Notes under the pieces: generated by a model
Database searches by the model: none
What the model was told of the DNA's origin: nothing
Seen by the model: the letters and a program-made list of their open reading frames with translations, nothing else
Origin: Mycobacterium sp. ST-F2
GTDB taxonomy: Bacteria > Actinomycetota > Actinomycetes > Mycobacteriales > Mycobacteriaceae
Assembly: GCF_001905655.1 (NCBI RefSeq)
Contig: NZ_JMHT01000016.1
Span: forward strand, 1 to 64,000
Length of the DNA: 64,000 nt
Direction of reading: 5' to 3'
In this document: positions 26,529 to 34,947 of the stretch, one piece after another
How the letters are laid out: each line of letters opens with the position of its first letter
Numbering within the stretch: position 1 is the stretch's first letter
Translations under genes and position numbers: made by a program

Positions 26529-27055
26529 GGCAGTGGTTACCGCGCGTGGGCATCCTGGTCTGGCTGATGGCCGTGTGGATTCTGTTGTGGGGCAATATCT
26601 CCGCCGCCAACATCGTCGGCGGCCTCGCCGTCGCCGTGCTGATCACGGTGCTGCTGCCGTTGCCGCAGGTGCCGGTGGCGGGCCGGCTCCATCCACTGTC
26701 ACTGGCGTGGCTCGTGCTCAAGGTCGCCTACTACCTGGTGCAGTCCTCGATACAACTCGCGTGGCTCGCAGTGAGACCCGGACCCCCACCGCTGACCGCG
26801 GTGCTCCGGGCGCGGCTCGCCCTCAAATCGGATCTGGTGCTGGCAGTGGCCGTCAACGTCATCATTCTCATTCCCGGCTCGATCGTGTTGGAGATCGACC
26901 AGGCGCGGCGGATGATCTACGTCCACGTGATCGATGTGGGCTCTGAGCGGTCGGTGCGACAGTTCTACCGCCAGGTGGCCGAGATCGAACGGTTGATGAT
27001 CGCGTCGTTCGAACGCGAATCCCATTGGCAGCCTTTGGAGGCGGACCCCGCGTGA
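26525..27055 (+). CDS. mrpE: Mrp antiporter subunit E
   Basis: The 176-residue protein starts at ATG 26525 inside the mrpD stop. It has N-terminal helices (GILVWLMAVWILLWGNISAANIVGGLAVAVLITVLLPL), a conserved LKVAYYLVQSSIQLAWLAVRP segment and a cytosolic C-terminal domain with NVIILIPGSIVLEID and VHVIDVGSERSV. This is the standard MnhE architecture. It overlaps mrpF by 4 nt. Confidence 0.92.
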   Translation: MRQWLPRVGILVWLMAVWILLWGNISAANIVGGLAVAVLITVLLPLPQVPVAGRLHPLSLAWLVLKVAYYLVQSSIQLAWLAVRPGPPPLTAVLRARLALKSDLVLAVAVNVIILIPGSIVLEIDQARRMIYVHVIDVGSERSVRQFYRQVAEIERLMIASFERESHWQPLEADPA

Positions 27056-27327
27056 ACACCCTGTGGATCATTGCTGCCGGAATGCTGATCACAGCTGCGG
27101 CCATCACGATGTTCCGGCTGCTGGCCGGTCCCGGCACCCTGGATCGCCTGGTGGCGCTCGACACGTTCGTGGCCGTCACCATGTGCGGCATCGGCACGTG
27201 GGCGGCCTACAGTCTCGACACCACAGCGACCTACAGCTTGACGGCGCTGGCCCTGATCACCTTCGTCGGTTCGGTCAGCGTGGCCAGGTTCCGCGTCCGC
27301 GACACCGATCAGGAGCCGCCGCGATGA
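27052..27327 (+). CDS. mrpF: Mrp antiporter subunit F
   Basis: The 91-residue protein starts at GTG 27052, overlapping the mrpE stop (GTGA). Three helices carry the family motif FRLLAGPGTLDRLVALDTF. The C-terminal helix ALALITFVGSVSVARF is typical. A longer reading from an upstream start would run into mrpE and is rejected. It overlaps mrpG by 4 nt. Confidence 0.9.
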   Translation: MNTLWIIAAGMLITAAAITMFRLLAGPGTLDRLVALDTFVAVTMCGIGTWAAYSLDTTATYSLTALALITFVGSVSVARFRVRDTDQEPPR

Positions 27328-27659
27328 ACGTATTCGACATTGTCGCCGTGGCTTTGATCCTCGGCGGCTCGGTGCTGGCGCTGACAGCAGCCGTCGGCGT
27401 CGTGCGTTTCCCGGACACCTTGTCGCGACTGCAGGCCGCCAGTAAGCCGCAGGTGCTCGGACTGCTGCTGGTGCTGACCGGCGCCGGGCTGCGCCTGCGC
27501 GGGCACGCCGACGTCGGCATGCTGATCCTGGCCGGTCTGTTCACCCTGATCACCGCTCCGGTGGTGGCCAACCGGGTCGGCCAGCTCGCCTATCGTGAAC
27601 AGAGTTTCCGCGACGACCTGCTGATCCGCGACGAATTGGACGACTATGGCGCGAACTGA
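27324..27659 (+). CDS. mrpG: Mrp antiporter subunit G
   Basis: The 111-residue protein starts at ATG 27324 within the mrpF stop. The MnhG signature is [28 protein letters not shown], with three membrane helices and a hydrophilic tail ending [12 protein letters not shown]. It closes the six-gene Mrp operon; the next reading frame (methyltransferase) starts 14 nt before its stop. Confidence 0.9.
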   Translation: MNVFDIVAVALILGGSVLALTAAVGVVRFPDTLSRLQAASKPQVLGLLLVLTGAGLRLRGHADVGMLILAGLFTLITAPVVANRVGQLAYREQSFRDDLLIRDELDDYGAN

Positions 27660-28556
27660 CGACGATTCCTGGGGCATCACCGAAAGCGTGGGTGCCACCG
27701 CGTTGGGGGTGGCGATGGCCCGGGCCGCCGAATCCGCTTCGGAGAACCCGCTGTTCGACGACCCCTACGCGCAGCTGTTCATCGACGCCGCCACCGCGGC
27801 CGGCTGGTCTTCATCGTTCTCCGGCGGCGCGGCCGGTTCGGCACAGGCGCAACGCATCCGCATGGTGTGGGCATACGCGGCAGCACGCACCAAGTGGTTC
27901 GACGAGTTCTTCGCATCGGCCGGCGCCGACGGCATCCGCCAGGTCGTCATCTTGGCCGCGGGCCTGGACGCGCGGGCCTGGCGACTCCCCTGGCCCGACG
28001 GCACCGTGGTTTCGAGATCGACCAGCCGAAAGTGTTGGCGTTCAAGGAGGAAACCCTGGCCGCCCATGGCATTCAGCCGGCCGCCCGGCACGTCGGCGTA
28101 CCCATCGACCTCCGCCAGGACTGGCCGGAAGCCTTGCGGCGAAGCGGTTTCGACCCCGCCCAGCCGACGGCCTGGCTCGCCGAGGGGCTGCTGCCCTACC
28201 TGCCCGCCGAGGCCCAGGATCTGCTGTTCGACCGTCTCCACGAACTCAGCGCGCCCGGTAGCCGTGTCGCTGTCGAGGGCTTCGGCGCCAACTATTTCAG
28301 CGAGGAGAACCAGCGCATCCGCAAAGCCCGGATGGATGCGATCCGCGAGGAAGCCGCCAAGGCCGGTCAGCAGGTGACCGACGTCTCCGAGCTCTTCTAC
28401 CCAGAGCCGCGCGAGGACGTCGCCGAGTGGCTGGCCCGCCACGGCTGGCAGACCCGCGTCGAGACCTCCGTGGAGGTCACCGGCCGCTACAAGCCCGACG
28501 TCGCCGGCGAGGTGCCGGACATCGGCAGCGAGTTCGTGGACGCCAAGCTCAGTTGA
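27646..28556 (+). pseudogene. SAM-dependent methyltransferase (TIGR00027/LCM-like), frameshifted
   Basis: The start at ATG 27646 gives [27 protein letters not shown], the hallmark of the mycobacterial leucine-carboxyl-methyltransferase-like family. The SAM motif [23 protein letters not shown] follows. The family continuation [14 protein letters not shown] ... [16 protein letters not shown] ... ends at 28556 in another frame. The break is at about 28009-28013, where a T run appears to be one base short. Joined, the protein is about 303 residues, the normal family length. It overlaps mrpG by 14 nt and, at its 3' end, the convergent gene by 8 nt. Confidence 0.85.
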
Positions 28557-29862
28557 ACTTGATCTTCACCTGCTCGCCACTGACGTCGGCGGTGGTGCCG
28601 GTGACATATGAGGTCAACGTGCCGCGCTTGGTCCCGCCGTTGCGGCCCTGGCCGCTCACGTCGTAGTGGACCTCGCCGGAAATACGTACCTCCATGCGGT
28701 ATTCGTCCAGATCACCGACCTTGACGGCGCTCATGTCGGGCGGGCTCCATGTCACGGTGCCGTCGACCAGATCGCGGTCGCTGATCTTCACCGGGCAGGG
28801 TGCCGGCGGCACCAGTGAGCGCGACGACGAGCAGCTGCCGTACGCCGCCTCCAGCAGCTTGGTGATGGTCTTGGTGCCGGAGTCGTTGAGCGCAAATTTC
28901 GGCTGCAGGTAGGCGCTCGCCGAATACCCTTCGATGGCGTCGAGCAGCAGCGGCTTGCTGTTGGTGACCGTGACGTACGGGCTGGTGCTGCCGAGGTCCA
29001 GGAAGCCGGGGAACACGTAGATCGCCGATTCCTCGCCGATCTCCTTGCCGAACACCGTCATCGTCTTGTCCGCGGCGTTGTTGGAACTACTCAGCGACGA
29101 CAGATCGACCTTGACGGCCGCGTGGGCCAGCTGCCACTTGCCGCCTTCCTTCTTGACGTGAATCGTGGCGTCGGAATTCTTGTCACCGAACTTGGCCGCC
29201 ACGTGGACGTCGGCGCGGCCGATCGACTCCATGGTCTTGTCTTCGTTGAGGATGCGGATGTCACTGATCGGCCATTCGGCGGTCTGCTTCTTCAGCACGT
29301 CGCTGGAGAGGAACTCCTTCGAGGCCGGCTGGTCGTTGCTGAAGGACAGTGCCATGTCGGCATTGCCGTTCGACAGCGCCTCCAGGTAGCCCTTGACGAC
29401 CTCGCTGGCGGAGCTCGAGCCGCTGCTGTCGCCCGAACCGAACGAGTCGTAGACGTAGTAGATGCCACCACCCAGCACGACGAGCACCACCACGATGGCC
29501 GCGATGATCAGCGGCACCTTGTTCTTCTTCGGCGGGGTGACGAACGGCTGGGCGCCGTAGCCACCTCCGGGTGCACCCGGGGCACCTGGCCAGCCCATGG
29601 GGGCGGTACCGGGAGCGCTCGGCGGCTGGCCCCAGCCGCCGGTCTGCGGCGCGACCGGCTGGCCCCACGCCGGTGTCTGCGGCGGGCCTGCCGGCTGCTG
29701 ACCGGCCGGCGGCTGGCTCAACGGCGGCGGCGTCTGCGGCGGCCATCCGGGGGCGGCCGGTGGCGTGGTCTGGTGAATCGCCGTCTCTTCTTCGTCGGAC
29801 GACCTGCCCGCGCCGCCACCTGGGTTGGGACCGTTGTAACCGCTCCCCTGCCAACCCGTCAT
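28549..29862 (-). CDS. Proline-rich, single-pass membrane protein with DUF4878-like extracytoplasmic domain
   Basis: The 437-residue protein starts at ATG 29862 behind GGGAGGG. Residues 1-110 are a cytosolic Pro/Gln/Gly-rich segment, followed by a positive patch (PPKKNK) and one membrane helix (VPLIIAAIVVVLVVLGGGIYYVYD). A Ser-rich linker precedes a domain starting ASEVVKGYLEALSNGNADMALSFS, which resembles lumazine-binding/DUF4878 NTF2-like modules. The rest (about 190 residues) is of unknown fold. This is a common mycobacterial envelope architecture; function unknown. Confidence 0.8.
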   Translation of the reverse strand: MTGWQGSGYNGPNPGGGAGRSSDEEETAIHQTTPPAAPGWPPQTPPPLSQPPAGQQPAGPPQTPAWGQPVAPQTGGWGQPPSAPGTAPMGWPGAPGAPGGGYGAQPFVTPPKKNKVPLIIAAIVVVLVVLGGGIYYVYDSFGSGDSSGSSSASEVVKGYLEALSNGNADMALSFSNDQPASKEFLSSDVLKKQTAEWPISDIRILNEDKTMESIGRADVHVAAKFGDKNSDATIHVKKEGGKWQLAHAAVKVDLSSLSSSNNAADKTMTVFGKEIGEESAIYVFPGFLDLGSTSPYVTVTNSKPLLLDAIEGYSASAYLQPKFALNDSGTKTITKLLEAAYGSCSSSRSLVPPAPCPVKISDRDLVDGTVTWSPPDMSAVKVGDLDEYRMEVRISGEVHYDVSGQGRNGGTKRGTLTSYVTGTTADVSGEQVKIKFN

Positions 29863-29943
29863 CGTGAACCCTCCCCGTAACACAACAAGCTGTGTCAAGG
29901 ATAAGCGGTGCCGCACCCCCCTGCCTGCACGGAACGGCCGCCG

Positions 29944-30579
29944 CTACTCCTCGGACAGCTGGAATTCCACCATCGCGGTGAGACTCTCGACCGCTTCTTC
30001 GAGCGCGTCCAGCCGGGCCGTGGCATTCGGCGCGGCCAGCACGGAGTACTTGTCGGCCTGGCCGATCGGCAGTAGTGCGGCCAGCGCGTAGAGGCGTTGT
30101 CCCACATCGGGTTTGACGGTCCTGGCCAGGATCGAGGCCCGGTCCCGCAGGCGTGCGCCCTGCGCCGACGCGATGCGTTCGAACAGCGCGATGATCCGGT
30201 CCTCGACCGCCACGATGGACGCCTCCGGGACCACCGGCCCGGGCTCGTCGGGCCACCTCTCGATTTCGGCCCGCGGATACGGATCGTCGTTGTGCCACTG
30301 CACTATTCGGATGCGGTCGGTCACGCTGCAGCTAAGCATGTACCGGCCGATGCCCTGCGGCTGGCACCGGTCGATCTGGGCGAGCGCCCCGACCGAGCAC
30401 CGGGCGTCGCCGCCGCCGACCTCACGGCCGGCCGAAATCAGCACCACGCCGAACACCTGCTCCGGGGCGGCCATACAGTCCCGCACCAGTTCGCCGTACC
30501 GCGGCTCGAAGATCCGCAGCGGCAGTTCGTCGCCGGGCAGCAGCGCGGACTCCAGCGGGAACATCGGCGTGATGGGCAC
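29944..30579 (-). CDS. LON substrate-binding-domain protein (Rv0434-type)
   Basis: The 211-residue protein starts at GTG 30579, 2 nt after the glutamate-cysteine ligase stop. It consists of the LON N-terminal (PUA-like) domain, MFPLESALLPGDELPLRIFEPRYGELVRDC...FGVVLI, plus a C-terminal helical part. No AAA or protease domain is present, so it is not a Lon protease. It is known as a stand-alone family next to the Rv0433 homologue in mycobacteria; its client is unknown. Confidence 0.88.
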   Translation of the reverse strand: MPITPMFPLESALLPGDELPLRIFEPRYGELVRDCMAAPEQVFGVVLISAGREVGGGDARCSVGALAQIDRCQPQGIGRYMLSCSVTDRIRIVQWHNDDPYPRAEIERWPDEPGPVVPEASIVAVEDRIIALFERIASAQGARLRDRASILARTVKPDVGQRLYALAALLPIGQADKYSVLAAPNATARLDALEEAVESLTAMVEFQLSEE

Positions 30580-30581
30580 GG

Positions 30582-31757
30582 CTACAACACCAGCTCCGAC
30601 ACCAACGCGTCCACGACTTCCAGCAGATCCCCGTCGGTTTCCTCGGCGACCCGGCGCTGGCGTTGATAGGAGCCGCCCAGGGTGTAGATGTCGACCACCC
30701 GGGCCAACTCGTCGGCGCAATTCAGTGATGCCGCAACCGGTTCCAACCGGTTCAGCAGCTCGTCCAGATCTTCGGTGACCAACCGCTCGTTGCTGTCGGC
30801 ATCCAGGATGATCTCGGCGTCCAGTCCGTACCGCGCCGCGCGCCACTTGTTTTCCTGCACATGCCAGGGCGGCATGGTCGGCAGCTGCTCGCCGGCGTCG
30901 AGCCGGCGGTCCAGATCGACGATCAGGCAGTGCGTCAGCGCGACCAGCGCACCGAGTTCGGCGATGTTGGACACGCCGTCGAAAATCCGGACCTCGATCG
31001 TGCCGAGATGCGGCGACGGCCGGATGTCCCAACGGATTTCGTTCATGTGGTCGATGATGCCGGTCTTGCGCTGGTCGTAGACGAAGCGCTCGAAGTGAGA
31101 CCACTTCTGGAAGTGGAATGGCAGGCCCGCGGTCGGCAGCTGCTGGAACATCATGGCCCGGTTGCTGGCGTAGCCGGTGTCCTCACCGTCCCAGTACGGC
31201 GACGACGCCGACAGCGCCAGCAGATGCGGGTACTGGTTGAGCAGCGACGTGATGATCGGCATCACCTTGTGCGCCGAGGAAATCCCGACGTGTACGTGCA
31301 CGCCCCAGATCAGCATCTGCCGGCCCCACCACTGGGTCCGTTTGATCAGTTCGGCGTAGCGCTGCCCTTCGGTGAGCTGCTGGCTCTCCCACTCGGCGAA
31401 CGGGTGAGTGCCCGCGCAGAACAGCTCCATGCCGCGGTCGCGCACGATCCGGCGTACCGGGCCGAGCGTCGACCGCAGATCGTCCATGGCCTCGCCGGCG
31501 GTGTCGCAGACGCCGGTGACCACCTCAACGGTGTTGCGCAGCAATTCCTTGTGCACATGCGGCGTCTCGCCGATCTCGGCGATGACCGCGGCGGCCTCGT
31601 TGCTCAGGTCGCGGGTGCGGGCATCGACGAGGGCGAACTCCCATTCGACGCCGAGGGTCGGCCGTGGCGACCCGGCGAAATCGATTCGCGGTGGGGTGTG
31701 GCTGTCCGCGCTACCCGGCAGCGATGACACCGCACGCCACGCGCTTACCGGAGTCAC
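30582..31757 (-). CDS. Carboxylate-amine ligase, glutamate-cysteine ligase type 2 (YbdK/Rv0433-like)
   Basis: The protein is up to 391 residues, with the GCS2/YbdK core [77 protein letters not shown] and [19 protein letters not shown]. The family has weak glutamate-cysteine ligase activity; mycobacteria use mycothiol, so the physiological product is uncertain. The start is ambiguous: GTG 31757 overlaps sodC by 47 nt, and GTG 31730 by 20 nt. The first homologous residues ([13 protein letters not shown]) lie after both. Confidence 0.88.
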   Translation of the reverse strand: MTPVSAWRAVSSLPGSADSHTPPRIDFAGSPRPTLGVEWEFALVDARTRDLSNEAAAVIAEIGETPHVHKELLRNTVEVVTGVCDTAGEAMDDLRSTLGPVRRIVRDRGMELFCAGTHPFAEWESQQLTEGQRYAELIKRTQWWGRQMLIWGVHVHVGISSAHKVMPIITSLLNQYPHLLALSASSPYWDGEDTGYASNRAMMFQQLPTAGLPFHFQKWSHFERFVYDQRKTGIIDHMNEIRWDIRPSPHLGTIEVRIFDGVSNIAELGALVALTHCLIVDLDRRLDAGEQLPTMPPWHVQENKWRAARYGLDAEIILDADSNERLVTEDLDELLNRLEPVAASLNCADELARVVDIYTLGGSYQRQRRVAEETDGDLLEVVDALVSELVL

Positions 31758-32430
31758 CGGTGTTCATCGAAGCCTCGTCCGCCCCCGGTGCGGCGCCCTG
31801 GATCTGCTGGTACCGGTCAGCCGGGATGTTGCCGAAGTTGTCGGCCTTCTCGTGGATGATCAGCGCGGTCTTGTTGCCGGCGAGCAGCTGCTCGGCGGTG
31901 AAGGCGTCCGTGGTGGTCACCAGCGAGCCGGTGCCGTCACCCTTGACCTGCAGCGAGGCGAGGTCACCGCTCATCGGGTAGCCGGTGTGGCCCGGAGCCT
32001 GGAAGTGTCCGCCGGCGGACAGGAAGTCGCCGGGGGCGCCACCGGTCGGCGCCACCGAGTTCGGCTCGCACTTGCCGGCCGAGTGGATGTGCAGGCCGTG
32101 GAATCCGGGCGTCAGCACGCCGCCGGAGGTGGTCTTGACCGTCAGCGTGGCGAACCCACCGTTGAACAGGAACTCGGCGGTCGCGACCGTCGTGCCCTCG
32201 GGGGTCTTCAGCTCGGTGACCAGCTTCTCGCCGATCGGGGCGGCCTGCGGGGCAGCCTTTTCGCCGGCCTTTTCACCGTGGCCCTGCGGGGCGTGCTCGA
32301 CGCCGGTCCAGATCGCCGGCGTGGTGCCAGGAGTGGTTGCGGGGACCTGTCCGGGAGGCGCACACGCAGCGACGACGGGTGCAATGACCGCAGCGGCGGC
32401 GAGGAAGCGAATCGGGGCTGAGATCGGCAT
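31711..32430 (-). CDS. sodC: Superoxide dismutase [Cu/Zn-type], lipoprotein
   Basis: The 239-residue protein has a lipoprotein signal ([16 protein letters not shown], Cys near 23) and a Pro/His linker. The SOD_Cu domain shows [15 protein letters not shown] (copper histidines), [18 protein letters not shown], and [19 protein letters not shown]. It detoxifies superoxide outside the membrane. M. tuberculosis SodC is known to work without zinc; whether that holds here cannot be settled by eye. Gene order with Rv0431 and Rv0433 homologues is conserved. Confidence 0.93.
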   Translation of the reverse strand: MPISAPIRFLAAAAVIAPVVAACAPPGQVPATTPGTTPAIWTGVEHAPQGHGEKAGEKAAPQAAPIGEKLVTELKTPEGTTVATAEFLFNGGFATLTVKTTSGGVLTPGFHGLHIHSAGKCEPNSVAPTGGAPGDFLSAGGHFQAPGHTGYPMSGDLASLQVKGDGTGSLVTTTDAFTAEQLLAGNKTALIIHEKADNFGNIPADRYQQIQGAAPGADEASMNTGDSGKRVACGVIAAG

Positions 32431-32440
32431 GCCCGAGAGC

Positions 32441-32908
32441 CTAACCGGTCACCAGAACGATGACGCCCGGTCCCTTGTCATTGAGCGCCGGGATGCGCGG
32501 TTCGACGGGCGCGTCGAGGATTTTGCCGACCGCTTCGGCGGCTTCCTTCTCTCCCGCGGCCTCACCGAAATACACGGTCGTGGCGGCCGGCGGGGCGTCG
32601 ACGCTGAGGTTGTCGGTCTCGGTCACGTTCCACTGCTGCTCGTGCAGCTTGTTGGCGACGGTCTGCGCGGCGCCGGCGACCTCAGAGATGTTGAACACCT
32701 TGACGTCGGCCTTGGCGGGCGCCGGCGTCGTCGACGTCGTGGTGGCAGTGGCGGACGTCGCACTGGCGGAGCTGCTCGACGAGCTCGAGTCGGAGCTGCT
32801 GTCTGAACTCAGCGACTGGAACGCCACCAGCAGGAACACGACACCGAGGAACAACAGCACCATGACCATGGCGCGCAGGGGCAGTCCGGAAGACTCTCGC
32901 TGATTCAT
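32441..32908 (-). CDS. virR: VirR-like LytR_C-domain membrane protein (Rv0431)
   Basis: The 155-residue protein starts at ATG 32908 with one N-terminal helix ([21 protein letters not shown]), a long Ser/Thr-rich linker and a C-terminal LytR_C-like domain ([29 protein letters not shown] ... TTVYFG). In M. tuberculosis, Rv0431 (VirR) controls vesicle release and envelope integrity. Synteny between sodC and the DUF3263 gene supports orthology. Confidence 0.85.
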   Translation of the reverse strand: MNQRESSGLPLRAMVMVLLFLGVVFLLVAFQSLSSDSSSDSSSSSSSASATSATATTTSTTPAPAKADVKVFNISEVAGAAQTVANKLHEQQWNVTETDNLSVDAPPAATTVYFGEAAGEKEAAEAVGKILDAPVEPRIPALNDKGPGVIVLVTG

Positions 32909-32949
32909 TGCTCCCCACCTTATCGAGGCGGACCCTCAGGGCAGAAAAG

Positions 32950-33258
32950 CTAGGTGATTTCGAAACCGAGACGACGCGCGGCCTTGGCCTTCTGTCGGCT
33001 GGCGCGCTGCCGGCGCAGTCGCTTGACCAGCATCGGGTCCGCGGCCAGCGCCTCAGGCCGGTCGACCAGGGCGTTGAGCACCTGGTAGTACCGGGTCGCC
33101 GACATCGAGAAGAGTTCCTTGATGGCGTCCTCTTTGGAACCCGCGAATTTCCACCACTGACGTTCGAAACCAAGAATGTCGTGTTCGCGACGGGTCAACC
33201 CGTCAGCGAGCTCAGAGTCGTCCCCGGATCGCTCAGTACGCGCCATAGCGCCGTCCAT
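32950..33258 (-). CDS. DUF3263 protein (Rv0430-type)
   Basis: The 102-residue protein starts at ATG 33258, preceded by AGGGGCG; an ATG at 33246 is an alternative. The domain [49 protein letters not shown] is a compact helical module. It looks like a sigma-70 region 4-type helix-turn-helix and is known as DUF3263. The C-terminus is basic ([19 protein letters not shown]). It is probably a small DNA-binding protein. It is divergent from def. Confidence 0.88.
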   Translation of the reverse strand: MDGAMARTERSGDDSELADGLTRREHDILGFERQWWKFAGSKEDAIKELFSMSATRYYQVLNALVDRPEALAADPMLVKRLRRQRASRQKAKAARRLGFEIT

Positions 33259-33419
33259 TTCGCCCCTGGACCCTTTCTCTGATCTCGGTATATGCCAGCC
33301 TGTTTCGTGCGTCACAACGGATCTGGGACGCTGCAAGTGGTTCGGCGAACATTCAACCACGGCCGACGGTATTGAGCCGTGATCGTTACCCGCGAGTCGG
33401 ATCATTAAGATTGCTCGTC

Positions 33420-34013
33420 ATGGCTGTCCGTCCAATCTGCATCGTCGGTGACCCTGTTCTGCACACCGCGACCACTCCGGTGGCCGTCGGCGCCGACGGC
33501 TCCCTCCCTTCCGATCTCGCCGCGCTGATCGATGACATGTACGAAACGATGGACAAGGCCAACGGCGTGGGCCTGGCCGCCAATCAGATCGGTGTCGGGC
33601 TTCGGCTGTTCGTCTACGACTGCGCCGACGACCGCGGCCAGACCGCGCGGCGCCGCGGCGTCGTGATCAACCCGGTGCTGGAGACCTCGGAGATCCCCGA
33701 GACCATGCCCGACCCGGACTACGACGACGAGGGCTGCCTGTCGGTTCCCGGCGAATCGTTCCCGACCGGCCGCGCCTCGTGGGCCAAGGTCACCGGTCTG
33801 GACGCCGACGGCAAGCCCGTCGAGCTGGAGGGCACCGGTCTGTTCGCCCGGATGCTGCAGCACGAGACCGGTCACCTCGATGGCTTCCTGTACCTCGACT
33901 GCCTGATCGGCCGCAACGCGCGGGCCGCCAAGCGGATGGTCAAGTCGAACAAGTGGGGCGTGCCGGGGCTGAGCTGGATGCCGGGCGAGGTCGACGACCC
34001 GTTCGGGCACTGA
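33420..34013 (+). CDS. def: Peptide deformylase
   Basis: The 197-residue protein contains the three PDF motifs: [11 protein letters not shown] (motif 1), EGCLSVPGE (motif 2, metal Cys) and [12 protein letters not shown] (motif 3, HExxH-type beginning at residue 148). It removes the N-formyl group from nascent proteins using Fe(II) or Zn. The start ATG 33420 matches family length; an in-frame upstream start at 33372 would add 16 non-conserved residues. The GNAT gene starts within its stop codon (TGATG). Confidence 0.95.
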   Translation: MAVRPICIVGDPVLHTATTPVAVGADGSLPSDLAALIDDMYETMDKANGVGLAANQIGVGLRLFVYDCADDRGQTARRRGVVINPVLETSEIPETMPDPDYDDEGCLSVPGESFPTGRASWAKVTGLDADGKPVELEGTGLFARMLQHETGHLDGFLYLDCLIGRNARAAKRMVKSNKWGVPGLSWMPGEVDDPFGH

Positions 34014-34879
34014 TGCCTTCGGTCGGTAGCCGCGTCTCGTTACGCTACCGGTTGCCCGAGGCCGGCCCCGAATCCCAGGCCTTCACCGACGTCGTCGGGC
34101 ACCTCGAGGCGCTCACCCCGGTCGTGGTGGTGCGCACCAAATCGGGTGAGCGCGTCGAGATCGGCCCGGCCGCGGTGATGTCGGTGCGCGAGCTGTCGCA
34201 CGCCCCGGTGCGCAATTCAGAGATACGTGCGGTCGAGCACGCGGCCGCCCTGGCCTGGCCGGGTACCGAACGGCACTGGGCCGGCGGCTGGTTGCTGCGC
34301 GCCGGCGGGACGGACAAGCGCACCAACTCGGCTGTGCCGCTGCTCTTTTCGTCGGACTTGACGACCCTGCCGACAATTGCCGACTGGTACGCCGAACACG
34401 GACTGCAACCGTGGGTGGCGCTGCCGGAGCGGCTGCTGCCGGTCCGTTCCGAAGGCGTCGAGCCGAATCGCGTGCTCACCATGGAACTGTCGGGCACCAC
34501 CCATGCCGAATTGCCCTCGCATCCGGATGCCCGATGGTTGGAGATTCACGCACAGGACGTGCCCGTCGAGCTGCTCAGCACCGTCGTCGACGGAGACGTG
34601 GCATTCGCCACGGTGGCCGACGCGGCGGTCGGGCGGGTCGCCGTGACCACGGCGCCCGGCGGCAGGGTGTGGGCCGGGCTGTCGGACGTCGCGGTGCTCG
34701 AGCCGCAACGCCGGCGTGGACTCGGCCGGGCCGTCTGTGCCGAGCTGGTGGCCGGGGCCGCCGGCCGCGGCGCGACGCACGCCTACGTCCGGGTTCCCGA
34801 CGACAACGCGCCGGCGATCGCGCTGGCCGAGTCGATGGGTTTCCGGCTGCATCACCGGTCGCGGTACGTGCTCCTGTAA
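34013..34879 (+). CDS. GNAT-family N-acetyltransferase (Rv0428c-type)
   Basis: The 288-residue protein has an N-terminal part of about 75 residues (SRVSLRYRLPEAG ... GHLEALTPVVVVRTKSGERVEIGPAAV). A two-lobed GNAT region follows, and its C-terminal lobe has the acetyl-CoA loop (LEPQRRRGLGRAVCAELVAGA) and the terminal SMGFRLHHRSRYVLL. The acceptor is unknown. It is translationally coupled to def, as in M. tuberculosis. In that genome xthA follows directly; here a 9.4-kb block intervenes. Confidence 0.88.
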   Translation: MPSVGSRVSLRYRLPEAGPESQAFTDVVGHLEALTPVVVVRTKSGERVEIGPAAVMSVRELSHAPVRNSEIRAVEHAAALAWPGTERHWAGGWLLRAGGTDKRTNSAVPLLFSSDLTTLPTIADWYAEHGLQPWVALPERLLPVRSEGVEPNRVLTMELSGTTHAELPSHPDARWLEIHAQDVPVELLSTVVDGDVAFATVADAAVGRVAVTTAPGGRVWAGLSDVAVLEPQRRRGLGRAVCAELVAGAAGRGATHAYVRVPDDNAPAIALAESMGFRLHHRSRYVLL

Positions 34880-34885
34880 CGCCGC

Positions 34886-34933
34886 GGCCACGGTTTCCCG
34901 CGCGACATCGTCGGCGCCCGGGAAACCGTGGCC
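34886..34933. terminator. Hairpin terminator between convergent genes
   Basis: A perfect 15-bp inverted repeat (34886-34900 with 34919-34933) and an 18-nt loop start 7 nt after the GNAT stop and end 15 nt before the stop of the convergent gene. It could serve both directions. It also marks the boundary between conserved backbone and accessory block. Confidence 0.65.
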
Positions 34934-34947
34934 TCGGCAGGTACCAG

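Noticed and set aside
29944..30579. Lon protease
   Set aside because: Only the LON substrate-binding domain is present; there is no AAA module or Ser-Lys protease domain.
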